A DNA stretch of 64,000 nucleotides, from positions 1-64,000 of the forward strand of contig JASBRJ010000290.1 in the NCBI GenBank assembly GCA_030149525.1, given 5' to 3'. Below, in pieces: positions 37,573 through 47,219 of the stretch (positions within the stretch are counted from its first letter, which is position 1; the number at the start of each line of letters is the position of its first letter). The position numbers were made by a program, and so were the translations under genes. The stretch is from a bacterium. Lineage in GTDB: Bacteria > Vulcanimicrobiota > Xenobia > Xenobiales > JADMJV01. The notes under the pieces were generated by a model. That model was not told where the DNA came from and ran no database searches. It saw only the letters and a program-made list of their open reading frames with translations.

Positions 37573-39510
37573 ATGCCTACCGATTCAGACTCAGACTCCG
37601 ACCTCCCCCCCTGCGATCTTGTCTTAAAGGGTGGTATCACAAGCGGTGTGGTCTACCCTCGAGCCATTTCGCGACTGGCACGAAGTTATCAGATCCGTGG
37701 GGTTGGGGGGACATCCGCCGGTGCCATCGGCGCCGGTCTCGCTGCGGCTGCGGAGTACCGCCGACGTCGAACAGGTAGCTTCGACGGCTTCGAAGGCCTG
37801 GACCGCATCGTGGCCGACCTGGCCACTCGGGTCCGAGGACAAACCCGCCTGGAGGGCCTTTTCCAGGCTCAGGCCGGGACTCGAGTTCCCTTCGCCTTCC
37901 TCAAGTTTCTTCTCTCCGCATCGCCCACCAAGAAGATAGCCGCGTTTTCTGTTCTGCCCCTGGCCTTTCTCTGGTTCACGGTATGGACAGGCGTAACGCT
38001 TGTGACTCTCACATTCGACTCCCCGCCCAGTCTGATTCAAACTCTGGAGTTTGCCGCCGCCTACGCCATAGGTTTGGTTTTGCTGGCCGGTCTGATAAAG
38101 AAATTTGTTTCCAAACAAGTCAGGGAATTCTGCCGGCAGAACTATGGGCTTTGCCGTGGCTTCGACCGATGGAAGCACACGCCGGGGAAACCTCAACTCA
38201 CCCAGTGGATTCATGATGAATTGCAGAGAACCGCCGGACTTCCCGAAGAGGAGCCGCTGACTTTTGCCCACCTGGAAGGAGATAGTGAATTTCTTCTGGC
38301 CAAGAAATCCTCGGTAAGCGGCAAGAACCTAAGCCGGCGGGATAGAGTTCGACTCCGTCTTGTGACCACATGTCTGACCCACAGTCGTCCCTATACTCTG
38401 CCCTTTCAGGAGGACAAGTTTTATTTTGATCCGGCAGAGTTCAGGGAACTCTTTCCAGAGTCGGTGGTCGACTGGATGATCCGAAACGGTCAGGCTGAGA
38501 GCATCGAGATCACCCCCAAAGAGGGCAAACCTTTCAAAGTCTATCCTCTTCCGGAGCACGGCCATTTGCCGGTTGTGGTGGCGGTGAGGATGAGCCTGTC
38601 CATGCCCATCATTTTATCCTCTATCAATCTCTACTGTCAGGACAAAGTCAGGCCTGATAACCTGCCTGAAAAAACGATCTTTACCGATGGAGGCATCGTC
38701 AGTAATTTTCCTATCCACTTTTTTGACGAGTTCGTCCCTCGCTATCCGACCTTCGGGCTGAACCTCATCTTCGCCCAAAGAGATATGTCGCAATTGCATC
38801 ATCTTCTTTTGGAACTTCAAACCCAGGTGTTCGGAAAGCCGCTCTGTGAGATGAGCCCCGTCCTTTCCGACATGGCCAAGTGCCTTCTGGAGCATTGGGA
38901 TAGACGACCCGGCCTGGGTGGTTTTTTAGAGGGGATCTATGACACAGCACGGGGCTGGAAAGACACTACGCAACTCGGTCTACCCGGTTATCGCGACCGC
39001 ATCCAGGATATTTATCTCGACCCGAGATCAGAAGGGGGAATCCACTTTGACATGACTCCGGACGAAATTGAAGCTCTGGCCAAGAAAGGGGAAGAAGCCG
39101 TCGATCTCCTTCTTTCAAAGTTCTCTTCTGCCGACGGCACGCCCTCAGCTAGTTGGAAAAATCATGTGTGGACCCGATACCGTATTACCATGTTCCTACT
39201 GAGCCAGAAGTTGCGCTTGCTTCAAGAGGTCTTTAACGATCAGGAATTTCAAGAGCTGATCCGCTCGGCGGGTCGGGACGCGCCAGGTTTTCATTTCGGA
39301 GTGGACACCTCTCATCACACCGATTGGAAGGGGGATTGGTGCGACAGCGGTCTTCCCCCGAGTCCGGCAAGCCATCAGGATGGTCTGGAGCAAGCCGACC
39401 GTGCCACCAGGCAGCTGGTGGACTTTCTGAACAGTTGGGACAGCTCGGTTTTTCTCCGCTCAAATCTGCCTAATCCCCTACCTACAATGCGCTTGGCCAA
39501 GGAGGTGTAA
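37573..39510 (+). CDS. patatin-like phospholipase with internal membrane helices, 645 aa
   Basis: Patatin Ser-Asp dyad hydrolase, expected to cleave acyl chains from phospholipids. Seen: anion-hole motif LVLKGGITSGVVYPRAI, nucleophile elbow VGGTSAGAIGAG (Ser48), and the DGG dyad segment IFTDGGIVSNFP far downstream. Between them are two hydrophobic helices at about residues 120-180 (FSVLPLAFLWFTVWTGVTLV and FAAAYAIGLVLLAGLI) and about 120 residues of inserted charged sequence, so the catalytic domain appears membrane-tethered from within. The N-terminus has a run of Ser-Asp repeats. ATG 37573 has AGGA six bases upstream; ATG 37567 and TTG 37546 are alternatives. Confidence 0.87.
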   Translation: MPTDSDSDSDLPPCDLVLKGGITSGVVYPRAISRLARSYQIRGVGGTSAGAIGAGLAAAAEYRRRRTGSFDGFEGLDRIVADLATRVRGQTRLEGLFQAQAGTRVPFAFLKFLLSASPTKKIAAFSVLPLAFLWFTVWTGVTLVTLTFDSPPSLIQTLEFAAAYAIGLVLLAGLIKKFVSKQVREFCRQNYGLCRGFDRWKHTPGKPQLTQWIHDELQRTAGLPEEEPLTFAHLEGDSEFLLAKKSSVSGKNLSRRDRVRLRLVTTCLTHSRPYTLPFQEDKFYFDPAEFRELFPESVVDWMIRNGQAESIEITPKEGKPFKVYPLPEHGHLPVVVAVRMSLSMPIILSSINLYCQDKVRPDNLPEKTIFTDGGIVSNFPIHFFDEFVPRYPTFGLNLIFAQRDMSQLHHLLLELQTQVFGKPLCEMSPVLSDMAKCLLEHWDRRPGLGGFLEGIYDTARGWKDTTQLGLPGYRDRIQDIYLDPRSEGGIHFDMTPDEIEALAKKGEEAVDLLLSKFSSADGTPSASWKNHVWTRYRITMFLLSQKLRLLQEVFNDQEFQELIRSAGRDAPGFHFGVDTSHHTDWKGDWCDSGLPPSPASHQDGLEQADRATRQLVDFLNSWDSSVFLRSNLPNPLPTMRLAKEV

Positions 39511-39520
39511 GTTCCTGAAA

Positions 39521-40795
39521 ATGAGATATGAGAAACTACATATCGCCCATTATACCAATGTCTATAAGCCCTTGAAGAACGGTGTCGTGACCTCTGTGGA
39601 GTCGTTTCGAAAGGGTCAAATGGAGCAGGGCCACGCGGTATACGTGGTGGCACCCAGCCCACAAGATAAGTCCTATGTCCAGGAGAGGTTTGTTTTTAAT
39701 ATCGCTGCGGTCACCCTGCCGACGCAGAGTTATCCTTTTGCACTTCCCTATGATCCGACGCTCACTCGAGTTCTCAAGGGGATCCAGCCGGATATCCTTC
39801 ACACCCATCACCCGGTGGGCCTGGGGCGCTTCGCCCGATCCTGGTCGGAACGATTGAGGGTTCCGCTGGTCTTTACTTTTCATACCTGGTATGAAGACTT
39901 CAGTCACTATTTCTCTCGCTACTTGCCTTTCGTATCGGAGGAGCAGGTAGCCGGGATCATCCGTTTCTGGATCAGGAAGTTTCTCAAGCGCTGTGACCAT
40001 GTAGTCGCTCCCAGTGAGTACACTCGGAATCGAATTCTAGACGCCTACGGTGATGTTCTCGGCGGGGAAGACGTTTCGGTGGTTGCAACGGGGATCGACA
40101 CCGATACCTTTTCCAAGTACGCCAAAGCGGAAGCCAGAAGCTATCTGGGCTGGAAGCCGGGTCAGAAAACTCTGGTTTCTTGCGGCCGACTCAGTCGGGA
40201 GAAGAATTTTGATCTTCTTATCGATGCGGTGGCTCGAATGGAAGAAAAGCCGCGTCTCGTCATTCTCGGCGACGGGGATCTCCGGCCCACTCTAGAGGCT
40301 CAGGTCAAACAGCTGGGCCTCGAGGGACTTGTGGAGTTTCCCGGAAATGTGGAAAAAGACGAGGTGGCACGCTACTTCGCTGCAGCCGATCTTTTCGCTT
40401 TTGCCTCACCCAACGAGACTCAAGGTTTGGTGGTGTTGGAAGCCATGGCCGCGGGTACACCCACGGTGGTGGTGCGGGAAGGCGGAATCAAGGACTTCGT
40501 TCGCGATAATTTCAACGGTATCACGTCCGACAACGACGCGGATTCTCTGGCTCGGGCGCTGGAGAGGGCTTTGAGGATCGAGGACATGGAGGGATTGAGG
40601 GAAAGAGCCCGGCGAACGGCCATGGGCTTGAATGTGGCCAGTCAGACCCGGCGTTTGTTGGACGTTTATGCCCACGCCATGGGACGACAACGAGCGCAAC
40701 GGGAGATAGCGGAGTTTCCTGTTTCCTCAGGAGTCGGCTTTGCCGAGTCTCATCCGGATCTTGAAAGTGCTGCCTTTACCCAACTCGCTTTCTAA
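39521..40795 (+). CDS. GT4-family glycosyltransferase, 424 aa
   Basis: GT-B-fold retaining glycosyltransferase resembling diacylglycerol or phosphatidylinositol glycosyltransferases. Acceptor side: HIAHYTNVYKPLKNGVVTSV, LHTHHPVGLGRFA, FTFHTWYEDFSHYF. Donor side: VSCGRLSREKNFDLLI, LVILGDGDLRPTLE and the E-x7-E motif NETQGLVVLEAMAAGTPTVV. It starts 10 bases after the patatin-like gene, so a joint role in membrane-lipid turnover and glycolipid synthesis is plausible. The last 69 bases overlap the convergent giant kinase gene. Confidence 0.92.
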   Translation: MRYEKLHIAHYTNVYKPLKNGVVTSVESFRKGQMEQGHAVYVVAPSPQDKSYVQERFVFNIAAVTLPTQSYPFALPYDPTLTRVLKGIQPDILHTHHPVGLGRFARSWSERLRVPLVFTFHTWYEDFSHYFSRYLPFVSEEQVAGIIRFWIRKFLKRCDHVVAPSEYTRNRILDAYGDVLGGEDVSVVATGIDTDTFSKYAKAEARSYLGWKPGQKTLVSCGRLSREKNFDLLIDAVARMEEKPRLVILGDGDLRPTLEAQVKQLGLEGLVEFPGNVEKDEVARYFAAADLFAFASPNETQGLVVLEAMAAGTPTVVVREGGIKDFVRDNFNGITSDNDADSLARALERALRIEDMEGLRERARRTAMGLNVASQTRRLLDVYAHAMGRQRAQREIAEFPVSSGVGFAESHPDLESAAFTQLAF

Positions 40796-43700
40796 CTCAA
40801 GCTGTCCACCGCTCGACTCGACGATCATTTTGGAGATCCAAAGGCCCAGGCCGGCTCCCTGCCGGTCATGTTGGGCCTGAACGAACGGATCGAAAATAGT
40901 GGGTTGGATCTCAGGGCAAATGCCCTGGCCCTCGTCGATAACCGAGAGAGTGCCTTCCGCTCCGTCCTTCTCCACCACGACATGAACAGGGGACCGGAGG
41001 GGGGTGTGTTTCAGGGCGTTACCGACCACATTGGCCACCGCCTGCCACATGCGGTCCTTGTCTCCCAATACCAACACGGCCTCCCCCTGGAAGTCGATTC
41101 TTGGTTTCTGACTCTCAAGCTCCAACGACTGGTTAAGAAAGTCGGAGACGTCTCTTCCTAACTCAGCCAGATCGAAAAGGGACTCCTTACACGGTATGGA
41201 GCCGGTCTTTTGGGCCCGGGTGATATCAAGGTACAAACTGACCATCCAGTTGGCTTTACGGCAAATGAGATGGAGAAAGGATTGAGAGCGCTCCAGATCC
41301 TCCTGGCTGGTGGAGTCGAGAAGGCCGCGAGAGACGCATTCGACCATAAAGATGAGGTTCTTCAAGTCATGAGAGGCGATGCCCAGAGACTGGAGCAGAC
41401 CTTCTCGTCTGGCGTCCAGGAGTTCCATCTGCTTCTTTCGCTGTTGCTCCAGCTCTTCGGCTTCTTTGACGGCTTCACGGCTGGAAACACTCTCCAGGGC
41501 AGCTGTTCCAAGCGAGGAGAGGTAAGAGGCAACCCTGAGCTCCTCCTCGGCGAAAAGCTCGCCCACCAGCTGATGGGTCACCTGGACGCAGCAACGCCTG
41601 CTGTCGGGAGTTCCGAACGGCAGACACAAGGCTGAGCGGATTTCGGCCATCATCAAACTCTCGGTGAGAGGAAGATCGTTGACGCTGGTGGCCGGGACTT
41701 GGACCTCCATGGCGTGGCGGGCCAATGTCTGGCTCACGGCCTGCTCTCGATTTCCGCCCACAATGACAAGCTCGGTTTCTTCCACCAACTCTAAGACCAG
41801 GCAATCTTCTGTACGAAAGAGTGCTCCGGCCGATTCCGCCATCACTTGAAAGACCGCTTCATAGCTGTCGGCCTTGGTGAGCTTGGCTGCTACTGCCAAG
41901 ACCTGTCGGAAACGCTCGGATTGAGAGACGCTCTGGGGAGAGTTGCTGTCTAGCAGCTTGTCGTAGTCGAGAAGCGGCCGGCTGAATCGCCCGATCTCTT
42001 CCTGGGACAAGCTGAGAACATCTTTGAGCCGGAGTTGAGCCTCGGTGGTGAGAGCAAGCTCCTGCAGAAAACCGAGTTCCTCGGCGACCTCCAGGCTTTT
42101 TCGCAGCGAGTGGAGAGACTTTGAAGGGTGACCTTTCAGGGCGTGAAGGTAGGCCTGCTCGCGCAGAGCGTGAGGGAGGTTGTTTCGAAAGTTCTTGCCC
42201 CAGGAAAGGGCGAGTTTCACGGCCCGTTCCAGTTTGTAAAGCAGTTCGTCTCGAACTTTAGTGGCGTACTGAGGCACTGTTTCCAGATGCTTTCTGTAGG
42301 CCGTGGCCAACCAACAGGGGCTTGAGGCCACATACTCGGTTCGGCGACCAAGCTCTTTCGATATGGACCAGGATTCTTCCAGCTCCTTGACCGCTTTGCC
42401 CGACTGACCGCGAGCTAACCATCGAATGCCTTTGGCTTCCAGCAGCCATGCTTTGGTGGCCGCGTCGAGATCGGGAGCTTCCAGTTCGCGGTCGAGTTGT
42501 TCTTCCGTGATTTCCAAAGGGGAGCAGCGAACGAGCACGCCTAAACTCACCCCCGACGCTTGCACATCTCCACATTCCAAACCGGCAGCGTAGGCTCGCT
42601 TGGCAGGCTCCCTCGCTCGTGGAAGTTGCCCTTTACGATAATAACAAAGGGCCAAATTGTAGCGGCACACAGCGAGTTCCCAGAGGTCGCCGGCTGCGTC
42701 GAGAAGTGTCTCGGCCCGCTGAACGATCTCAATGCATTCATCCACTCGAGAAGAGGCGTAAAGCACAATTCCCAGAGTATTATAGGCGTGGGCTTCACCC
42801 CAGGTGTCCTGGATCTCTTGTCGGAGACTCAAGCTTCTCTTGGCAAAACGATGAGCTCTTTCAAACTGATGAGCTCCGATACAGGCGATGGCGTGGCTTG
42901 CGTAGGCCTGAGCCAACTCCTGACTCTTAGGGTGGTGAGCTGCCTCCTGCAGATGCCGCAAATGGATGAAGAGCAGATCGGCCTGGCCGTGGGTCCAAAA
43001 CCAGACGTAGGACAAACGGCTGTAGAGATGGGCCAGAAGAAGGCTCTTCGGCGTATCGCTCTTGCGGCTCCGGCGTGGAAACTCGCTGGGTCGGACCACT
43101 TCGCTGAGGAGCCGCCAAGCCGTCTCCAGTCGCCTGCCGACCGAACTTTCGGGCACCGCCTCTCCCAACAGTTTAATCGCTTTCTGAATAGCTCGTGAGG
43201 CCTCGCCAACCTGACCGCGTTTTTGATGGAGTTCGCCTAATTTACCCAGCAGACGAGCCTGGTCAAGTCTTTGGGAGGCTTCCTCAAAAGTTTGCTGGTA
43301 GAGTTCAAGAGAGCGGGGATAGTCGCCCATGAGCATGCAACAATCGGCCAGTTCCTCTCGAAGCTTGCTGTCCAGGGCGCATTCGGGGTCCTGCATGGCT
43401 ATCTGAAAATAGAAAACAGCGGTTTCCAGAGCGTTCCGTTTGCAGGCGGTTCGAGCCGCTAAAACGGCATAGTGAGAAGCTTTCTTTGTTTCGCCCGCAA
43501 GATTGTAGTGGAAGGCTAGCTCATAGTAGCTCTCGGGCATTCGCTCACTCAAGACGTCGGCGTAACGTTGATGGAGGCGTTGCTTTTCTTCCATTCCCAG
43601 CGCATCGGAGAGATGTTGCCTGATGCGGTCGTGCAGAAAGTAGTATTTGCCGGTGGTAGCGTCTTCCCAAACGATAGATTCGGCCCGAGCTTCGGACAGA

Positions 43701-45592
43701 CAGTCGAACACTTCCCGCGTTTTCAGTTCCGCCGCGTGACCCAGGGCTACCGGTTGAAAGGATTGCCCCAGTTGGGCGGCCAGTTGAAGATACCGGCGGG
43801 TGGCCTCCGACACCCGAGCTACCCGGCTGGCAAAAAGCCCTTGACTCTTCAGGCCCACCAGCTTTTGCCGACGGGTGGACGCCTGGTCGTCGGTTGCGGA
43901 AGAGATTTCTCGCAGAGTTTCCACCACCATCAGCGGGTTGCCGGCCGTCAGATCCTTGATCATGGAGATGTCGGCCGCGTTCACATCTGAGCCGAGAGTG
44001 GAGGAGAGTTCTTTCACTTCTTCGGCGGTGAAGGCTGAGAGTTCGATGGGTACGGTGCAGGAGGCACGAACTTCCGAGACTTCTTCGGCCGGTCGAGTCC
44101 CCACCACGAGAAGAGCGTGTGAGTCTCTCACATGTTCAAGTTCGGAGTTCCAGAAATGCACAAACCGGCGGGTTGCGGCATCAGCCCACTGAAGGTCGTC
44201 CATGATGATGAGGGCCGGGTTCTGAGGAGAGGAGATATGTCGGAAAAGGCTACGAAGAGCCCGGAGAATCTTAGCGTCGATCCAGGGCGTCTGCTCCACC
44301 TTGTCCTGATTCTCATGAAGCGGCTGAAGCGATGGGAAGGTGGCGGCCAGGATCGGAGATTGTTCTCCCAGCGAGGCACGAAGTCTTTCCAAGCTCCCCG
44401 AGTCCTGGCGAAGCTCGGCGGAGATCTTGTCCACAATCCCTTCCAGCAAAGAGAAAGGGCCGCTGAATCGTTCGGCTTGAGCTCTACCCCGGTAGACGGT
44501 GAATCCTTGTTTCACCGCCTGCAGAGCGAGATAGTCCAGCAAGCGGGTTTTTCCGGAGCCTGCCACTCCACTGATACTCACGGTGGGAGAGCGTCCGGCC
44601 AGGGTCTCCTTCAGCGCCACGCCCAGGCGTCGCTTTTCATCTTTTCGCCCCACAAATGGAGCGTGGACCTGGCGAAAGCCCTGGGGCCCGGCGTCGCTTG
44701 CTAGCTCCGTCTCCAGTTGACTTTCGCCTCCGATGCGATCTCTAATCGCTTCAAGCTCGGTGAGCGCACTTCGAGCTGTCACAAAACGCTCTTGGGGTTC
44801 TTTCTTCAGCAGCCGTTGAATGAATCGTTCGAATCGATCGGAGACATCGGGTCGGTAGAGCGAGAGTTTGGGTGGGGCCTGGGTGAGGTGTTTGCGCAAA
44901 AGTTCCGAGAGCGACTCCGAGAAAAAGGGTGGTCGACCGGCCAGACATTCATACAGAACAACACCCAGGCTGTAGAGATCGGTGGCGGGACTTATCTCAC
45001 GTGACAGAAGGCCGAGCTGCTCCGGAGCCATGTAGAGAAGGGAGCCGGTGATCGGACCGCTCTCTCGGAGCTGGACGTTGGGTGAGCGCGACAGACCGAA
45101 GTCCACGAGGGTGGCGCGATCGGGGGATGGAACCTTGATGTTACTCGGTTTTATATCGCGATGGAGAATGTTTTGTTGGTGGATCTCTTCCAGGGCCTTC
45201 AGCAGTCGGACAGCGATAGAAACCGTGGTGTTTTGATCGAGGGGGCCGTGGCTGAGCAGTTGTTCCAAATCTTCGCCTGGAACGTACTCCGTAACAAGGT
45301 AGACGAGCTCCTCGGTCTCCCCGAAGTGCAAGAGTTTAGCCAGTGAAGAGGCGCGAAGCTCATTGAGAATGCGGCTCTCGTGAGCTATCCGGAGGCGGTT
45401 GCTGAGTCCCACCTCTCCAGGGTGGGCGAGCTTAACGAAGACTTTTTCTCCTGAGACATCGTCCTGGGCGAGCCAGCTTTCCACCTGTTCATGGATTTTC
45501 AGACAGTCGGTGCAGACATAGCGGTCGCCCAGCCTGATTGGATTCTCGCCATTTGAAAAGCCCGTATTTTTATTCTTGGAGGTGGTCTGCAT
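40727..45592 (-). CDS. Ser/Thr kinase / AAA ATPase / TPR / GAF / histidine kinase multidomain protein, 1621 aa
   Basis: Domains in order: a Hanks-type kinase (about 25-290) with VFVKLA lysine, ILHRDIKPSNI, LVDFGLSR and MAPEQ; a signalling ATPase (about 315-640) with GVAGSGKTRLLDYL (Walker A) and LIIMDDLQWAD (Walker B); TPR-like helices (about 690-1180); GAF (about 1230-1385); and a C-terminal histidine kinase with SLGIASHDLKNLIFMVE, NVVGNALKHTP, DEGQGI and GAGLGLWISKMIVESSGG. A CTDC pair lies just before the kinase core. The architecture is known from cyanobacteria, myxobacteria and relatives (two kinases joined by an STAND-type ATPase). No receiver partner is adjacent; the orphan NarL regulators at 48-49.7 kb are candidates. 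Confidence 0.93.
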   Translation of the reverse strand: MQTTSKNKNTGFSNGENPIRLGDRYVCTDCLKIHEQVESWLAQDDVSGEKVFVKLAHPGEVGLSNRLRIAHESRILNELRASSLAKLLHFGETEELVYLVTEYVPGEDLEQLLSHGPLDQNTTVSIAVRLLKALEEIHQQNILHRDIKPSNIKVPSPDRATLVDFGLSRSPNVQLRESGPITGSLLYMAPEQLGLLSREISPATDLYSLGVVLYECLAGRPPFFSESLSELLRKHLTQAPPKLSLYRPDVSDRFERFIQRLLKKEPQERFVTARSALTELEAIRDRIGGESQLETELASDAGPQGFRQVHAPFVGRKDEKRRLGVALKETLAGRSPTVSISGVAGSGKTRLLDYLALQAVKQGFTVYRGRAQAERFSGPFSLLEGIVDKISAELRQDSGSLERLRASLGEQSPILAATFPSLQPLHENQDKVEQTPWIDAKILRALRSLFRHISSPQNPALIIMDDLQWADAATRRFVHFWNSELEHVRDSHALLVVGTRPAEEVSEVRASCTVPIELSAFTAEEVKELSSTLGSDVNAADISMIKDLTAGNPLMVVETLREISSATDDQASTRRQKLVGLKSQGLFASRVARVSEATRRYLQLAAQLGQSFQPVALGHAAELKTREVFDCLSEARAESIVWEDATTGKYYFLHDRIRQHLSDALGMEEKQRLHQRYADVLSERMPESYYELAFHYNLAGETKKASHYAVLAARTACKRNALETAVFYFQIAMQDPECALDSKLREELADCCMLMGDYPRSLELYQQTFEEASQRLDQARLLGKLGELHQKRGQVGEASRAIQKAIKLLGEAVPESSVGRRLETAWRLLSEVVRPSEFPRRSRKSDTPKSLLLAHLYSRLSYVWFWTHGQADLLFIHLRHLQEAAHHPKSQELAQAYASHAIACIGAHQFERAHRFAKRSLSLRQEIQDTWGEAHAYNTLGIVLYASSRVDECIEIVQRAETLLDAAGDLWELAVCRYNLALCYYRKGQLPRAREPAKRAYAAGLECGDVQASGVSLGVLVRCSPLEITEEQLDRELEAPDLDAATKAWLLEAKGIRWLARGQSGKAVKELEESWSISKELGRRTEYVASSPCWLATAYRKHLETVPQYATKVRDELLYKLERAVKLALSWGKNFRNNLPHALREQAYLHALKGHPSKSLHSLRKSLEVAEELGFLQELALTTEAQLRLKDVLSLSQEEIGRFSRPLLDYDKLLDSNSPQSVSQSERFRQVLAVAAKLTKADSYEAVFQVMAESAGALFRTEDCLVLELVEETELVIVGGNREQAVSQTLARHAMEVQVPATSVNDLPLTESLMMAEIRSALCLPFGTPDSRRCCVQVTHQLVGELFAEEELRVASYLSSLGTAALESVSSREAVKEAEELEQQRKKQMELLDARREGLLQSLGIASHDLKNLIFMVECVSRGLLDSTSQEDLERSQSFLHLICRKANWMVSLYLDITRAQKTGSIPCKESLFDLAELGRDVSDFLNQSLELESQKPRIDFQGEAVLVLGDKDRMWQAVANVVGNALKHTPLRSPVHVVVEKDGAEGTLSVIDEGQGICPEIQPTIFDPFVQAQHDRQGAGLGLWISKMIVESSGGQLELESELGKGSTFKIRMRLGKADS

Positions 45593-45733
45593 TTCGCTAC
45601 CCGGAAGACCATGTTACAAGCCCCAACCTGTGAACATTCTCGCTCTGAGAGCGAAATCTTCCTCTAACCAGTATTTACCTCCCGGCCAGATTTCTCTTCA
45701 ACCAAAAAAGTAAGAGCGCTTTTCCCCGTGAGA

Positions 45734-47149
45734 TCAGCCGACCGGCACGTTGTGGCGTTCGTTGAAGAAGAAGACGTTATCGGGATCGTATTTCTTTTTG
45801 ATCTCCATCAGTTTCGGAAGGCTCTCCCCGTAGTATTTCGACGGCGGTTTCTCGATGTCGTCGTCTAGATAGCCCACGTAAGCGCCTTTGGTCCATGTGT
45901 CCAGACGAAGCCGGCTGGAGGCGACCCACTGCCGCACACCTTGCTCATCCCGGGGGTCGGTCCAAAAGCCGTCGAACTGGAGACAGTAGAGGGCGTCTCG
46001 GTGGGCGATGCAGTTCTTCGGATTCGGTTTGCGGATCTCTCCGCCGGCACACAGAAGCTGGACCATGATCGGTTGGGAAGGATCGACGTGGAGTGCGGGG
46101 GCGTTGTCCAACTGCTCTCTGAGGCGCCGGATGCCCTCACGGGGAAGAGGCTCGGTCACAAAAGACGAAGCGGCTTTGTAGAGTTGCTTTTCGGAATGGG
46201 TGTGAACGGCCCAACTCGGTTTCCGCTGATCGACGCCATAGAAGAGCCGGGCGGCTTCCACGCAAGGCACGGTATTGAGAGAAATGGCCGCCGGGGGCAA
46301 CGGGTCCGTGAGGGGCGCCAGCAAGCGATGAACCTGATGCAATTCGTGATCGTCGGCGGTGAATTGACCCACCATAGTGATCGTTCCGTCTGTTTTTAGG
46401 CTCAAGTGCATCCCTATGCGATTGTCGCAGTCGGGCCCCCAGTGCTGCCAACGGTCGACCAGGTCTTCAAAGACATGCCAGGGCCACCCGATTATGAAAG
46501 CCACGCAGTTTCTCAGGTGCTGAACCCGCATATGAAAGGATGTCACCACTCCGAAGTTGCCGCCACCGGCCCCACAGAGTGCCCAGAAGAGATCGGAATA
46601 CTCACCTTCCGGCTCGGATCGAACGAGTTCGCCGTTGGCCAGTACCACGTCCATGGCGAGGATATGGTCGCAAACCAGCCCGAACAGGCGAGAGGTCGGT
46701 CCGAAACCTCCTCCCAGGGCGCACCCACCAAGACCTACGCTTGCACCGGTAGCGAGCGGTAGAGAGGCTCCGACCCGCCAAAGCTTCTCCGACAGGTCGA
46801 GCATTCCGAAGCCGGTGCCGATTTCGGCGCTTTCGGGGGTACCGTCGGCGCTCCTATGAACCTTCATCCAGCTCAGTTCGCTGACATCGATGATCAGCCC
46901 ATCGGGCACTGTGGAGGAGTAGCCCTCATAATCGTGACGGCCACAACGAACTCGAAACGGAATGGAATTTTCTCGAGCCCACAAGATGGCGTTGGAGACG
47001 TCGTCTGAATCCTGACAGAAGACGACGTAACGTGGCGGCTCATTGTCGTGATGTGCTGCATTAAAACCCTTAGTCGATTGCTCAAAGTTCGGGTCGCCCG
47101 CGCGCAGAACCAGGCCTGTCAATTCAGCGGTTTTCCGTTTAGTGTTCAT
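45734..47149 (-). CDS. FAD-linked oxidase with berberine-bridge C-terminal domain, 471 aa
   Basis: VAO-type flavoprotein oxidising alcohols or sugars with oxygen. FAD domain: FRVRCGRHDYEGYSS, where His is the covalent FAD attachment site, and SVGLGGCALGGGFG, GAGGGNFGVVTSFHMRV. The C-terminus KKYDPDNVFFFNERHNVP is the BBE signature. Bicovalent members carry a Cys in the HCP.VG motif; here that position reads TGAS, so attachment is probably through the His only. No signal peptide is seen. It diverges from the SDR gene, and both may share a control region of about 70 bases. Confidence 0.9.
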   Translation of the reverse strand: MNTKRKTAELTGLVLRAGDPNFEQSTKGFNAAHHDNEPPRYVVFCQDSDDVSNAILWARENSIPFRVRCGRHDYEGYSSTVPDGLIIDVSELSWMKVHRSADGTPESAEIGTGFGMLDLSEKLWRVGASLPLATGASVGLGGCALGGGFGPTSRLFGLVCDHILAMDVVLANGELVRSEPEGEYSDLFWALCGAGGGNFGVVTSFHMRVQHLRNCVAFIIGWPWHVFEDLVDRWQHWGPDCDNRIGMHLSLKTDGTITMVGQFTADDHELHQVHRLLAPLTDPLPPAAISLNTVPCVEAARLFYGVDQRKPSWAVHTHSEKQLYKAASSFVTEPLPREGIRRLREQLDNAPALHVDPSQPIMVQLLCAGGEIRKPNPKNCIAHRDALYCLQFDGFWTDPRDEQGVRQWVASSRLRLDTWTKGAYVGYLDDDIEKPPSKYYGESLPKLMEIKKKYDPDNVFFFNERHNVPVG

Positions 47150-47219
47150 TCAAAATCCTCCCAGGAGTCGATATTTTTGATTGCAGGAATCGGTCCCTTG
47201 TTATGCACATTTTAAATTT

